From: Glandiceps talaboti | Taxonomy: Eukaryota; Hemichordata; Enteropneusta; Spengelidae | DNA length: 64,000 bases | Direction of reading: 5' to 3' | Assembly: GCF_964340395.1 (NCBI RefSeq) | Contig: NC_135563.1 | Span: 16,146,651 to 16,210,650, forward strand | Shown: positions 12,469-25,722 of the stretch, one piece after another | How the letters are laid out: every line of letters begins with the position of its first letter | How positions within the stretch are numbered: position 1 is the first letter of the stretch | Notes under the pieces: generated by a model | The model's database searches: none | The model's input: the letters and a program-made list of their open reading frames with translations, nothing else | Told to the model about the DNA's origin: nothing | Position numbers and translations under genes: made by a program

Positions 12469-15400
12469 TTAAATCATACCTATGACTTGACATTATAAAA
12501 ATTCTTGATTATTACACACACCACTGCTCAAGCCTTCACTAAATAACTCTCTTCTTAAATAATTTCCAAGGATAGATTTAATTCATCAGCTGGTTGACTT
12601 TTTTACAATTACATGTAACATACATGTACATCAAAACGATGACCCATGTTTCGTATTCTTAAAATTCATAGACAATTTTTAGCTGGTATTTAACACATAT
12701 ATGTGTACATATCATAGATGTCTGACACTGAATATACACTATAGAACTGACCTATCACCCAATAAACCTTGTCTGCATGTACTACTATACTCCTATTCTA
12801 GTATATCTACTCACATAATTCTTATTTTTAATATGTCAAACATTGTATTTGAAGTGAATAACCATACAAATATATACACCACACATTTTTTTACATTACA
12901 TCTAAACTCCTCTATACTAGCCTTAGCTCTTTTCTTAGCCAACTAAATTTTTCTGTATTAATGATGATCATAAAAAAAAAACAATTTTGTTTTCATGGAG
13001 TTTGCAGTACTATTGCTGTATGCAATCAGCATTTTACATTTATGGTTGTCTGTTTGTGGCTTCACAAATTGAAATTTCAAATTCTTTCAAGTTAAGAATA
13101 ATGAAGAAGAAATTGATAGTAGTTTATTTTTGTTGGCAGTGATTATCTGTAAGGCATGAAGCCTATGAGCTGACAGGATACACATACCCATTATGAATAT
13201 GATGCTCCACAAGGTCAAATATTTCATCTTACTTTGAATATTGCATTGAAAGTAAAAAATAATGAAACATACAATGTGGTATTGTGACTCTATTTACCTT
13301 TAGATTTCAATGTTTACAATCACAAATTAAATTTGACAATTCATTTGAGTCACTGAAGACAACATTAAAATCCAATATCAATTGTTTTGACCAGACCATG
13401 CACAGACAATCACTGAATAATCACCCTTTGTTTACTTTATACAACATATTAACAATGCTACTTTGTTTGTTATTCATTTTGTTGACAACACTGTTTAAAT
13501 CCAGTTGCTTACTTTGTATACATGTATTGTGGTTGTGTGGGGATTGATAAATATGGATGATTTGGTAGTGTTGGTTGAATATAGCCTGAAGGTTGACAGT
13601 GTTTGTCTAGCTACATGTAATTTAATAATATTACATGAATTCTATATTTTCCCTTGGAATTTCCTCACAACATGGTGGCTGATTTACATAATAACATATT
13701 TGCATTGTTATGCAAACGAGCTCCAATTGTTTTCAGGAAAAGTACAGAATTGTTGCCATGCTGAAATGACCCTGTGGAACAAACTGAACTCAATCCTAAT
13801 CAATGTACGTTAGTGTTTTCAGTTTTCTTTCATGTCCTATTTTCAATGATTTCTTTAATTTCAATAGAGCGATCGGCAAAATCAACAGCTGAGTTTTGCT
13901 ATGCATTTTCATCAAAATTCCCTGAAAAATGCTAGCAACTGTGCTACCCATACTATATAATAACCACATGAAATCATACACATGACACTCTCTATAATTA
14001 TACATTCCTTTATAATGATATATTAGGACAAACACTGACAGATACATAAAGTCTCCCATTCAGACATGTCTTTCATTTCCAAAAGCATTTCACAGGTTCC
14101 TAGTAAGTCTGTCATTTCAAAACCATGCCAATATTTTTTTTATGTAATATCAATAAAGATATACCTCTAAAATAATTTGAGACAGGAGACGTCACTTAAT
14201 AAATGATTAACATTCTCTGCTAAAATTGTCACACAATCTATTAATTTGATTTCATGGAATGCATATGTCCTACACTAAACTGTCAAGTAGTTGCATTGTT
14301 AGCCATACATGTATTTGTTAGTGTCTGAATTACACAACGTTGAAGTTGAAATAATTTTCATTCTTCTGAGCAGAATATTGCATTCCTTGGCAGGCTAAAC
14401 CTTATACTCATGAACGTTTATATGCAAGTTATCTCCATACAACTGAAATATTTAAAGCACAAATTACAAAGTGTCTGAATTAGTAATATTATTCTATGAT
14501 TACTGTCATGTGGAGTCATGATGGGTGAATGGTTAGCGTGACCGGCTTGGAATCTACAGGTTGCAGGTTCGAGCCCCGTCGCTGCCTGCTGTTTGTTTCT
14601 GAGTGGCTAAAGTCCTTGGGCAAGATTTGAACCACGACTGTGCCTCAGTCAACCCAGCTGTATAACTGGGGACCTGGTAGGATGTAGGTTGCAATGTGAA
14701 GGCTTTAATCCTATGCGCTTAAATGGCTGCAATGGATTGTATGCTCCCCGGGGAGTTGAGGAAGACTAAAGGGCCGTTGTGCTGTTCTGATCCGAGCCAG
14801 GGGTAATAATTGTAAAGCGCTTTGAGCACGGAGTGGGAAAGCGCTATATAAGAAACCAACATTATTATTATTATTATTTATATTTAAGGACAGTATTGGA
14901 ATACTGGTTGATTTGTAATCTTTGGGTGCAATTTTTTTTATTCTTTGGCTATTTGTTGGTTCAAATACAGCAACAAGCATATTGTAGGTAAATAGTATTT
15001 TATGAACAATGTACTGTTATGGTAATCATGGATTACAGTGAATTTTATGAGGTACTTGAGAAATGATAAATCAAAAAATTTACTGTTTCTCATACACAGC
15101 ATAAGAATGTGCATATGTCATGGTATCACTCCAAGTGTTTAAACCTGTAGCATAAAAGACTGTTCTATTTGAATGAATGTATTCAAATCCAAAGCCTTAC
15201 TGCTTGAATAGTGTTCAAAATTGTGGTGAACAATTCATGTTCTGTTGTTCATAGATTTTTTTACATCCAATGATGAGCTTGTTATTGAAGAAGGTACAGT
15301 GTAATGGTAAACCTCAAAATGCCTAGGGAACTCTGCTAGATTTCTTGGTGGTTGACCTCACATACATGTACATTTTTTTGTGCATGTAGACAAGAGACAT

Positions 15401-16408
15401 GTGTATTTTCTTCTTTGAATCCACCAAATTGGAATAACTAAATCTATATTTTTAACAAATCTACAAGGTATGGTCTGAGTGAAAGTTCATCTCACCCTCA
15501 ATCTGTTTTGTTGTTTTAATTTTTCCTTATTTTAAGTATGTACAAATGCAAAGTTATTGTAATTTATACAAAATGATTCATTTTAATCTCAATATGTATA
15601 TGCTTGATATAAATGAATATAAATAAAAAATACCTGAAGTAGGTAATGCAAACTATAGAAGACAAATGTGTGTGTGGTGGTGGTGGTGGTGGTGGTGGTG
15701 GGGGGGGGGGGGGGGTCTGGTTCCAAATGTATACATTAGTAATATTATTCTATGATTAATATTTTAATTTATTATTTAACATTTTTAGACCATAAACTTT
15801 AAATTAATATAAATATTCTTATTTTGTGTGTATATATATGCACCTTTACTTTAGAAAACAATTACTACAGGCCAAAATATTAGTAAAATTTTCACATGCC
15901 CCATTTGAATATTTTTGTGTGGTTTATCTATTTAGCCATTATGCATTTACATCCAATCGAACGTAAACAAGTTTATGGCGCTGCGTAAATGGTATCAAAC
16001 CCACCTGGGCTTAAGTTTTACAAAATAAATCATGTCGTCATTACTTGTACAGTAACGTTAATAAGCTGTGACATATAATTATGGTATAAAGTTTCAAAGG
16101 ACTTTGCTGGGATAAATCGTTCTTGGATTGGGGACACATTTAACAGTACAATGCATAATAGTTTCCGCCCATGTTGCTTATCTGACCTTTTAACTGATCT
16201 CTCCCGCTTGTGTTCTGGGTACAGATTAGCTAGTTGCATATCTATGTACCAAAAACACAAACCTTTAACAAAAAGAGCCAATAAAATCACTTAAACATAC
16301 CTCGAAATTATGAATAACTTGTTGTTTTTGTTGCTGTCGACTTCCTTTGCTGCCTCCACCCCGCTTATTCTTCCTTCTTCTACTCCGTTTCCCGTCGTTT
16401 GAACTCAT
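9309..16408 (-). CDS. unrecognised gene (minus strand), first and last exons only
   Basis: I do not recognise this protein and the model is incomplete. The first coding exon is 16,408-16,301: ATG, then 36 residues that are strongly basic (MSSNDGKRSRRRKNK, later KGSRQQQKQQ), ending in a GTATGT donor. The penultimate exon is 11,187-10,988, with motifs IQIYQFGDGIHCRHTNQ and STFAPEIRHLVNKK and a GTAAGT donor. The last exon is 9,424-9,309, with acceptor TTCAG, an acidic stretch ADEADKEDTEE, and the end ECLELKGL followed by TAA. The last two exons join in phase and read as one chain. An ATTAAA signal lies about 35 bp past the stop. I could not find the exons between 11.2 and 16.3 kb, so the assignment of the 16.4 kb exon to the same gene is inference. 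A basic, possibly nuclear or RNA-associated protein is one guess. Confidence 0.42.
11310..11562. repeat. ~25-bp minisatellite
   Basis: About nine imperfect units of the type GTACCTGAGCTTATGCCATT-CTAAT in tandem. It lies between candidate exons of the two overlapping genes. Confidence 0.85.
14510..14880 (+). mobile_element. tRNA-derived SINE, copy 1
   Basis: The head has RNA polymerase III promoter features: an A-box-like TGGTTAGCGTGACCGG and a B box GGTTCGAGCCC. The body matches the copy at 38,019 almost throughout. The 3' part has the motif GTAAAGCGCTTTGAGCA and GCGCTATATAAGAA, ending in a (TTA)n tail. The reverse complement gives a spurious minus-strand frame, which is not a gene. Confidence 0.85.
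15672..15716. repeat. (GTG)n followed by poly-G
   Basis: About ten GTG units run into a G tract of about 17. The track is strongly G-rich on one strand only. Confidence 0.9.
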
Positions 16409-16600
16409 TGCTATCGCTTTGTACTGGCTTGGTAATAGAAGGGGTATCTTTCAGTTACCCACTGTTGGTCTCAAAAAGCTCGAATTATCCTCCTTGGGAC
16501 CTAAATTTGTTAAATTACTGACCAATGTCGAAATATTTCAAAATCCAACATGGCGTAGGTAAATACTTTTCCCACAATGCTCCCGCCCCATATTCATTGC
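16409..16600 (-). promoter_or_regulatory. probable promoter of the minus-strand gene starting at 16,408
   Basis: Two motifs common near animal transcription starts lie 140-175 bp upstream of the ATG: AACATGGCG at 16,547-16,555 (YY1-like) and TCCCACAATGC at 16,570-16,580 (ZNF143/THAP11-like), next to CCCGCCCC. This supports the 16,408 exon as a real first exon. The factor assignment is inference. Confidence 0.4.
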
Positions 16601-17570
16601 CGAGGGCGCTGTACCTTGGTGCTTTCCTGAAGGACTGTGCGTACTGACTGAGATGAATGCGACATGAAATTCGTCTGTCTTTTATTTGTGCGTTTGAAAA
16701 AATAAAAATAATAACCGAACAAATGTCATCGACTGTATAATATAATACATAATGGGAAATAAGAATGTACAGAAACATTATATAGTTCATCAGTAATGCA
16801 ATTAAAAATGAAAGGATATTACATCTAAAATTTCCCATTGTGATTGAACAGCCGATGCATTATTCACGAACTATGTTTAAATTCAGTTTGAATGTGGTTT
16901 TGTGTGTTTGTTTGTCTCTATTTGTTTGTTTTTTGCATCAATTTCTCATATGCTACCTATAGAATGGCAAGGGTTTGGTGGGCAAGATCGTCCTGGAAAA
17001 GATAATGAAAGATGTCTTTCCATTGTTTCGTGTGTTTGTTTTTTTCAGGCGAGCATGCACGCAAATACATATCACTTTTTACAAATCAGCCAATTCTTAA
17101 CCTCTCAACACTTTGCTAGGCTACACATGTCAGACCACCAGTGACCGGAGGCTACAGTTTGAGACAGTGAGAATACCATTTCCAAGTTGAACAGTAACTT
17201 TTATTCATTTGAAAGTAACGAGATGCTCTAGAGTTTATCATTTAGGGCCTGCAGTATTTTATTCCAAGGTAGCCAACTCAACGGCAAGCAGCAAGGCCAG
17301 CGTTGAATTCAAATATAAATTTGATTATGTCTAAAGACAGGATAGCTGATAAGAAAACGTACCTCTCATGACAGAAACAAGTGCAGAGTGCAGTGCTACA
17401 GCGCCACCAGCGGTAAATATCAAACTTCTTCTGTTTTCCCAAATTGTTAAAATTAGGGGTATTTACTTAGACGGTACCGCTTACACAATACTGTTACCTT
17501 GTGCCACTGTAAACAGCCGCAATTTCGCCTTTTTTGGCCCTTGTGAAGAAATTGGTTTGACCAATGTATG

Positions 17571-17910
17571 AGGGCGCCCTGTCACGGCATACCTTGCAGA
17601 CTACGTACACCTGCAATACTTTACTATCCAATTTCATTCAAACCTGGCACAAAGGGGACACATCATATGGGACATATGCACATTTATACTTTGTTTTATG
17701 ACATATGCAAATTTGACCAAATGGCAGCCATATTTGTATTGAAAGATAAATATTTACTGTGCAATACATCATTTCTCAGACATGTAATATCTGATTTCTT
17801 TCAAAAATGGCACAAAGGTGAGACATGTGGTACGTATGCAGATCACTTTGTTTTATGAAATATAAAAATTAGACCAAATGGCAGCCATATTTGTAATTTA
17901 TAGCTATTAG
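17571..17910. repeat. two diverged ~170-bp tandem units plus a solo MITE end
   Basis: Segments with TTCA-AA--TGGCACAAAGG, a GACATAT/GAAATAT stretch and ACCAAATGGCAGCCATATTT occur twice (around 17,630-17,745 and 17,800-17,895). Just left, 17,573-17,605 resembles the terminus of the small element at 49,278-49,540 (GGCATACCTT core). Confidence 0.55.
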
Positions 17911-18156
17911 AGGTCTGAACAAATTTCTGTGCTCTGAGAGCAAAAGCCTTGGTCTGGTATAGACATATTCTTGTCAACTTTGATAAGGATCTCACTTCTA
18001 ATGTTGTCTAGCTGATAAAAATGTATGTGGCGGCAGCAGAGTGTCAAAGGATTAAGTGAATTCTCAAATCAAAATGATGGTACAATATATGGAAATCTAT
18101 GTTGATTTTGCCAAATTTCTCCTCTGTCACTGGGGCCTCTAAATCTAAGCAAAAAG

Positions 18157-18181
18157 TTCAGTTCAGTTCAGTTCAGTTCAT
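18157..18181. repeat. (AGTTC)n microsatellite
   Basis: Five perfect AGTTC units. The surrounding 16.9-19.4 kb contains no convincing exon. Confidence 0.85.
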
Positions 18182-19413
18182 GGGACTAGTAATCCTATTG
18201 GATTCTAAACATCCTTCTGTTCAGTAGCATAATATGAGTCAATAGCGTTCTTAAAAGCATTTACAGATGTTGATGATACTACATTGTTCGGTAGCTTGTT
18301 CCGTTCGTTTATTATTCGTTTATCAAAAACCATACACACAAATTCCTGCATTGTCAAACAATCTATTAAACAGGAAAACTGTTACACATTGGTAGTACAA
18401 AATCTTAGTCTTTTCACCACACTAGTATTCTACAAAAGTATATATTACAATAACGACTTTGACAAAATGTTTGAGTTATTACAAAATGTATGGCAAACTT
18501 CATTATATGAAAGACTACGCTAGAGTTGATGTGATTTTGATATTTCATACAATTTCATCTAACACAGCAATGTTAAACATCAGAGCACAATAAACTTGAT
18601 TTCATTATTGTTGAATTACTGGTACCTGAAGTAAACACTGCAAAAGTGGCAGGGCCACAGTTTGGATCAAGGTTACAACAAGTCAATTCGACATCTGATT
18701 ATGGAAAGGTAATTATTTTTTTTCCATCAGATCACACACTGATATGATAGAGACTCACAGCACGAGAAACTAAGCTGTCAAGAATTGAAGTTGGAATAAT
18801 ACAATTGTTGCTTGTGACTGTCTAAGAGTCAGGTAAAGGGTGAGTTACAGTATATACATTGTAATACAATTGTTGTATGTGTCTGTCTCTTGCAAATATA
18901 TTCACCAAAATGTGGTCACTTACTTATTAAAAGAAATTGTAACTGTTACTTAGTGGTCAATATTATCTGTAGTAGTGTAGTGACAAGTTTAAATCTAGAG
19001 TGAAAGCTCGGTTTTGAATCTGTCACCATGTTAAAATTGTACTAGTTGTAACTGGAGTTACATCATTTTTTGATCAGACAACCACAATATAAAGTTGACT
19101 GAAAATTGTTAAAATACCAATAATTAGACATTTTACGATATTATCCATAAGCAGTGCAAAAACAGGTTGACATCATGATTGTCATTGAAGGTTCTGATTT
19201 TTGGGTGTGGACCCAAAAGTTGACTTGATTTAATTTGTCGTGTATACAACTACAAAAATATGTTTATCTACAGGTGATATGATATGACGAGTAAATTATT
19301 GTACCTAACAAAACATTTTCAAAAAACCACATTCCAGGTGCAGCTAGTGCAGCTTTAACATTGCATTATTGTACAGGGTCAATATTAAATTTATTGCCTT
19401 ATTAAAATGTGCA

Positions 19414-22400
19414 TTACTGAACAGGGTCAATATTAAAGTTGTCAAACTGTGCATGGTTGTGTGTGGTTGTACCAATGCCAACCCATCCATTGCTGGAATT
19501 GTTCAGAGTAACTTCAAACAACTTCTTTCCATTCAAGTGTCCTATCACTTGTTTATCCTGCAAGAACAAAGAGTAAGGAGATGTCAAAAAAATAGTCACG
19601 ACAAAACATGTACCACTGAATATATCTTGAAATTGTTTACTTTTCACTTCAAATAGCCTAAAATAAAAGTACACCCCTTCAATATTTTATTTAAGTTACA
19701 AATAAAGCCCTTATGACTGTCTACTAAGTTATCATCAAATGTAGTAATTTTTAAAGAGAGAGAAAAAAAATGAGAGGTGACAAAGAAAAGCCTCATGGTG
19801 AATATTTGCTGTTACAACATTTAAGCTTTTATCTACCAATACAAGGAGACAATTTGTCAGTACAATCTTACAATCTTACAGGACTTGCTAGAAATTCAAA
19901 ATCTTTAGGCAAACCAGTTCTTCTTAAAATATTTTAATATTAAAATGTCTAATACATGTATTTAGCAATCCAAGTCTTACCTTCACATACAGTGATGCCC
20001 TATACCAATGTTTGGCTTTCACCTCACAACTACCTTGACTAACTTTGATAACTTGTTCTGAAAATAAACGAGAAAGGCTAAGTGTAAACTAGCAGCTGAA
20101 AAAATTACCCTTTCTATTACACAAATTTCTAGCATTTTCTGATACATTCAGAAAAAAAACAACTTCAAAGTCAAATTTCTAGAATTTGAAATCCAGTTGC
20201 TTTTAAATAATTGAATTTTAGGATATTTAAAAAATGAAATCTCTGTAAATATGAATAGCACACAGCAGAAAAGCAATGCATTCCCTGCTTTGACATATGT
20301 CATGCATAATTAAAGTAGTTCTGCTGCCATTCTGAGAATTCAACTCCCCCCTCCCACCTTCAGCACATGTCATAACTGAATTACATCAAAATCAGCAGTA
20401 ATGTATTGTGAAAGTTCAATGCCTCGACAAGTTTGCTTCTTTCTCAAACAAGTCCAGAACAAAGTAGAAACCCATAAGTTGTACATTCTGCTGACTGTTC
20501 TTCAAAGAACAATTATTCCTACACAATGTTGGAAGTTGAGGGCGCTATGTAGTTACTGACAGCACTCACAAAGAATACCATAAAGTTGAGGGCATTGTGT
20601 AGTTGCTGACAGCACTTATTTTAGTATAACCAACAGCCCAAAAAAGTAATGTAAATTTGAGGGCACATAGTTGCTATCAATAGCCAAACTGAGTACCATA
20701 TATAAGACTTTGTCGATGTCCTACCATGGTCTGTTGTCACTGTGTACTTCCCTGGTGTGATCCATAAAAACACACCAATAGCTAGTCTAAGATTACAGCT
20801 TCCAGCACTGACTCTTGCCGCTAATAGTACACCACCATTATTATCCTCTATGTATACATCACTGGATACATTAACATTGGTCCTGTACACAAATATACAA
20901 ACAAATCTCATCATGCTAATGTCTGTACACAAAGAATGGTACTCCGGCTGTTTTGTTGTCAATGTTACTATGTATGAATTTAGATTAGATGGGGGATACA
21001 CATATACAAATCATTGTTTGTGTGAGAACAGTTAGGTCAGTTTATGTTGCTTGTGAGAGTATACATATGTCTGTGTTACTATTGTAAGCATGATGAATAT
21101 GTTTTAATATCAAATGAAAAAACAACGACTACTTGGTAAATGACTTATCTAGTATACAGTATAGTTACCAATGATTGAAGAGGGTGAATTCAAGTCATTC
21201 CACCAGACAACTTGACATTAAAGGAATGAGGTAAGTGACTTACCAAGTATAGTTACCAATAACTGAAGAGGGTGAATTCAAATCATTCCACCAGCCAACT
21301 TGACATTAAAGGAATGAGATAAGTGACTTACCAAGTATAGTTACCAATGATTGAAGTGGGTGAATTGGAATCATTACACCAGACAACTGGACAATGAGGT
21401 AAGTGACTTACCAAGTATAGTTACCAATGACTGATGTGGGGGAATTGGAATCATTACACCAGACAACTGGACGTTGTGTTACCATCTGTCTCATGACCTT
21501 CCCATGAGTAATGTCGTTAGTTTGATGGATCTCAAAAACACCAGACTGGTCTGCAAAGTTGGCTGCTTCACTATATTCTGGATATGCTGAATAAATAGAA
21601 GAAAATGACAGACTCAGAAATTTGCTAATAAATTTGACAGTAAAGGCAGACAAATCTACAAAATTACAAAAACACATGGTTCACATAATCCGTAACAAAT
21701 AGAGAACACATTATTTTCACGCTCACCTTCAAAATCATCCTTATATGGTAGTGGAAATGGACTTGACTTTGGAATGCCAGAGAACTCCCCTTTACCTCCA
21801 ATAACAAAACTTGTCAGTGTATACACTGAATCTACATCAAGTTCAATGGTAAACTGACTATCCACGACCTGAGTAAAACAAATCCAACACAACAAGTCAA
21901 AAAATCACTTTTTTAAGATAACAAATCTCTTATTACATGTGTTCATATGTAAGTGTAGTCTAGGTCCTGACAGGGACCGTATTACGTACTACAATTCAAG
22001 TCTAGTCAATCCCGTTGCTCAAGGCATTAAATGTGGTTCAACTGCAATGGTAAGCAAAGTGCAAATGGCGCATGTCAGTAGTAATCCATCACAAATTGAC
22101 AGGCTGTCGTCATCGCTCATTAATATTCATTTGTACAGCTGATTCAGTTTTGACTATGATATGCAAATATCCAACCAGGACTCCATCTCCAGTCTATTTA
22201 AACTTAAATCACGTGGGGATGCCACGATGTCATCATGTTTATATGAACGCCATAGAGGCAGCACAGTTATCTGAGCTTGAGCAACAGTATTGACTAGACG
22301 GGAACTGTAGTGTGTAATACGGTCCCGGTCAGAACCTAGACTAAAGTAAGTATTACTCTGGTAACTGAGGTCTCAGTTTACAAAGATAGACACAAACTAA

Positions 22401-25400
22401 AACTATAACATTATTGTCGCAACATGTTGATATAAGGTACCGAGTGGACTTCGGTTTGGTTGTAGACACAGGAGGGTGACATTTTGATCACATCTACATT
22501 TTTTGGGACTCCAACTGTTTACACTATTTTGATCACAGGGTGATTAGATTTGCACAATAATTTAAAGACACAGCTATCATCCACTTGTGTAATTATAGAC
22601 ACTATACTTTCGTGTAGGGTTTATGGTGTAATCTACCACATCAAACAAAAATAGTTTTAGTTTGTGTCTATCTTAGTAAACTGAAGTCTTGATTACTAGA
22701 GTCTTCAGTATGTTTGCAAATCATGTATGTCATGTAAAAAAAATCATTTCAGTACATGCTTAAAGGCCCACTTGAGATTAGGATTAAAACTTATGAGGAA
22801 AAAGCAGTTGTTTGGTAATGCTATAGACAAAGTTGGACAGGAACAAAACAATCATCCTTCGTAATCCTTATTAAGATAACACTAATGTGATGACCCAGGA
22901 TTTAAACATGGCCCTTTTAGTCAAAAATCTATTCTGTGGATATTTATTTCATTTGCTATGTTTCCATTGGTGTCATAATAGATACAGAGTTGCTGTTTGC
23001 TAGTTCAGACACTTCGATCTGTACTACTCAAAAATTTAACACAAAAATATTTTGACATTTTTATTGCTCTAAAAATAGCACTTCCATGGATATTTCATGT
23101 TTGGTTATTCTATAAAACCTGTTCTTTATGATTGTATATTTCTTGCACAGCAAAGTCCTGGTAAATGTGTGTTGTTAGAAAATATTGCTGTTTGCAATTG
23201 AAAACAAAAGAACAATTCAATTCTGCCTCCTGTGGTCCTTACCTCTATGTTATCCAACGATTCAAACAGAGTAGTCTTGCCACCATTAAATCCAAGCTTA
23301 GAATGCCAAACATGAAGTTCTTCAATACCAGTCTGCATAAACATCAAATATATGTTATTATTGAAATATGTGGATAATTTCTAGAAATATATTTTACCCC
23401 TAGATTGCCAGCATAACTCCCTAGTCCCTATAATATTCCCCTTGATACATCTATAAAGTGCAACACTGAGAAAATCCACTTACACTTGAAGATGGAAATC
23501 CAGTTATCATTTTGCTGGTTTGCACAGTGTAACATTACAATTTTCAAGTCTAACTTCCGGAATCAAAATGTAGTGACAATACTATGGGGTCAAGAAGAAA
23601 TAAGCTTAACACACAGATTTGTTGATAGTTGTAGTATGTTTTCAGATAATGTAACACTTACACAGTTTTAGGGCCCTAAATGTAATGATAGTATATACAC
23701 AAGTTACAGCATTCCAAGGATTGATAGTTACAGTGCAGTGTGTTAGGATAGTAAAAATACTTCTACAATTCCAATAAGGTCATCATTATGATTATAACTT
23801 ACATACTTACATGGCATTCTAAGGGTTCAATATTCAGGTTACTGTTACAGTATTTCAAAGTGAACAGAATCTAGTTGAATACCTTTTTTACTAACTAGTG
23901 CTATAGACACTCTTTGAACATGCCTTTTTTCCCCCAAATTTAAAGTTTCAAGGACAGGGTATACATATCACTGTGCCATCTAATGAATGACAATGATTTT
24001 TTGTTGCGGGTCAAAATGACAGAAATTGGGTTAGGGTACGAGAATATCATTGGGTTTAATACAAAGAATTGCTGTGGATGAGGAGCACATGAAATTGGCT
24101 TAGAATGGTAGGCATTCATTACTGTTGTAAACTTTCATAACCAATTTTCAGAAAAAAAACTGACAACATACTATCATAAAATTCAACTTACATAGTTGCC
24201 TTTCAAATGGAAAGTTGCATTCTGCTTTTCAACGGTGTACTTTGGTAGTGGTGGTCTCACACATATGCTATGATCATGAGTCTGCAAAAAAAAAAGAGAT
24301 TTATTTTCTTCATGGACACGCAAGCTTTCTTACAATTTCACATTAATATCTAAATATTTTACAGTATCTAATATGTTTCAGTCAGTGAACCATATTTTGG
24401 TCATACATAAGTACATATTTGTGATTCAATTTGTATTGGGTGAATGTTCAGTACATTTGTTTTTGCATAAAACTCATTTTCCTAAAGTCAATAAGCCATA
24501 TTTTTGTCGTACATAAGCATATGTTTGTGATTAAAATTATGTTGGATGAATGTGTGGTATATTTGCATAAAACTCATTTACCCTAAAGTCAGTATGCCAT
24601 ATTGTTTGTTATACATAAGTACATATTTGTGATTCAATTTATGTTGGCCATCTGATATGTTACATACAGAAGAGACCACTGTACTTTTTAAAGAATGAAA
24701 ATATTACTGGATCAGATTTGTTAGGTTTTACACAAATCTGACCACCATTATTGAAAAAATGGATCAACATTTTTTTTTACATAAAACTTACCATGGTTTC
24801 TATGACAATTGTAATAATATGTATTATATCATCATTAGTAAAAGTGACATAACTTCCACCTTTGTCAAGATGACCTACACCAGCACCATGTTGAAAATAT
24901 TTGAACCCAGGAAATGCAAACTGAGTTGTGTGAGCTGTAATCAAATCATAAAAGAACATATTTTAACATGAAATGTTGTCTGTCAAAATAATTATTATAT
25001 TATACTGTGCACAAGCCATGTTATTGTCTTTGAACAGAAAATATGGATTACATATTCTGATAGTTCTATGCCACTACTACCTTGTCTACATTACTGGTTC
25101 TGTGGCGCTCAAAATATGCATCAAATTGTTGCAAATTGCAATTTTTCCCCCGATATTTCGATGCCACTGAAATCAGTACCACTTTTAATCTACAGTAAAA
25201 ATTACGCCACAAAATTGTATAAACTCAGCTTTTGTCAAGAATTGTTATTAACCAAAACATTGTTACCTGTAATGTAGATAGGACTTGCCACCTCATAATG
25301 ACCACTCCATGGCTCATTGGCAGTCATAAGACCATCTCGTTTCCATGACAAGTTGTCATAGTAACTGGCTATCAAATTCCAAGAAATGGTACTGGTCATA

Positions 25401-25489
25401 TGCCCATTCACATAATTTTGATTCAAAATCTGTAGGGTAGAAACATTTGATTATACAAGTTAATTGTCAAGAAGACCTAGCGCTGGTAG

Positions 25490-25568
<79 letters not shown>

Positions 25569-25616
25569 TTTGTGTGTGTGTGTGTGTGTGTGTTTGGTTG
25601 TGTGTGTGTGTTTGTT

Positions 25617-25649
<33 letters not shown>

Positions 25650-25675
25650 TTGTGTGTGTTTGTTTGTGTGTGTGT

Positions 25676-25722
<47 letters not shown>

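Noticed and set aside
13077-13230. 46-codon minus-strand ORF beginning MKYLTLWSIIF, signal-peptide-like
   Set aside because: Short, hydrophobic by AT-rich composition, no downstream exon found.
13505-13813. 102-codon plus-strand ORF after the unknown plus-strand gene
   Set aside because: It contains an exon-like end but lies past that gene's stop codon and polyadenylation signal; no recognisable domain.
14711-14980. 89-codon minus-strand ORF (also at 38,122-38,391)
   Set aside because: It is the reverse complement of the SINE body and recurs with the SINE copies.
15300-15360. Minus-strand segment (PPRNLAEFPRHFE) as a possible second exon of the gene starting at 16,408
   Set aside because: The frame fits but the acceptor and the GTTTAC donor are weak; not enough to include.
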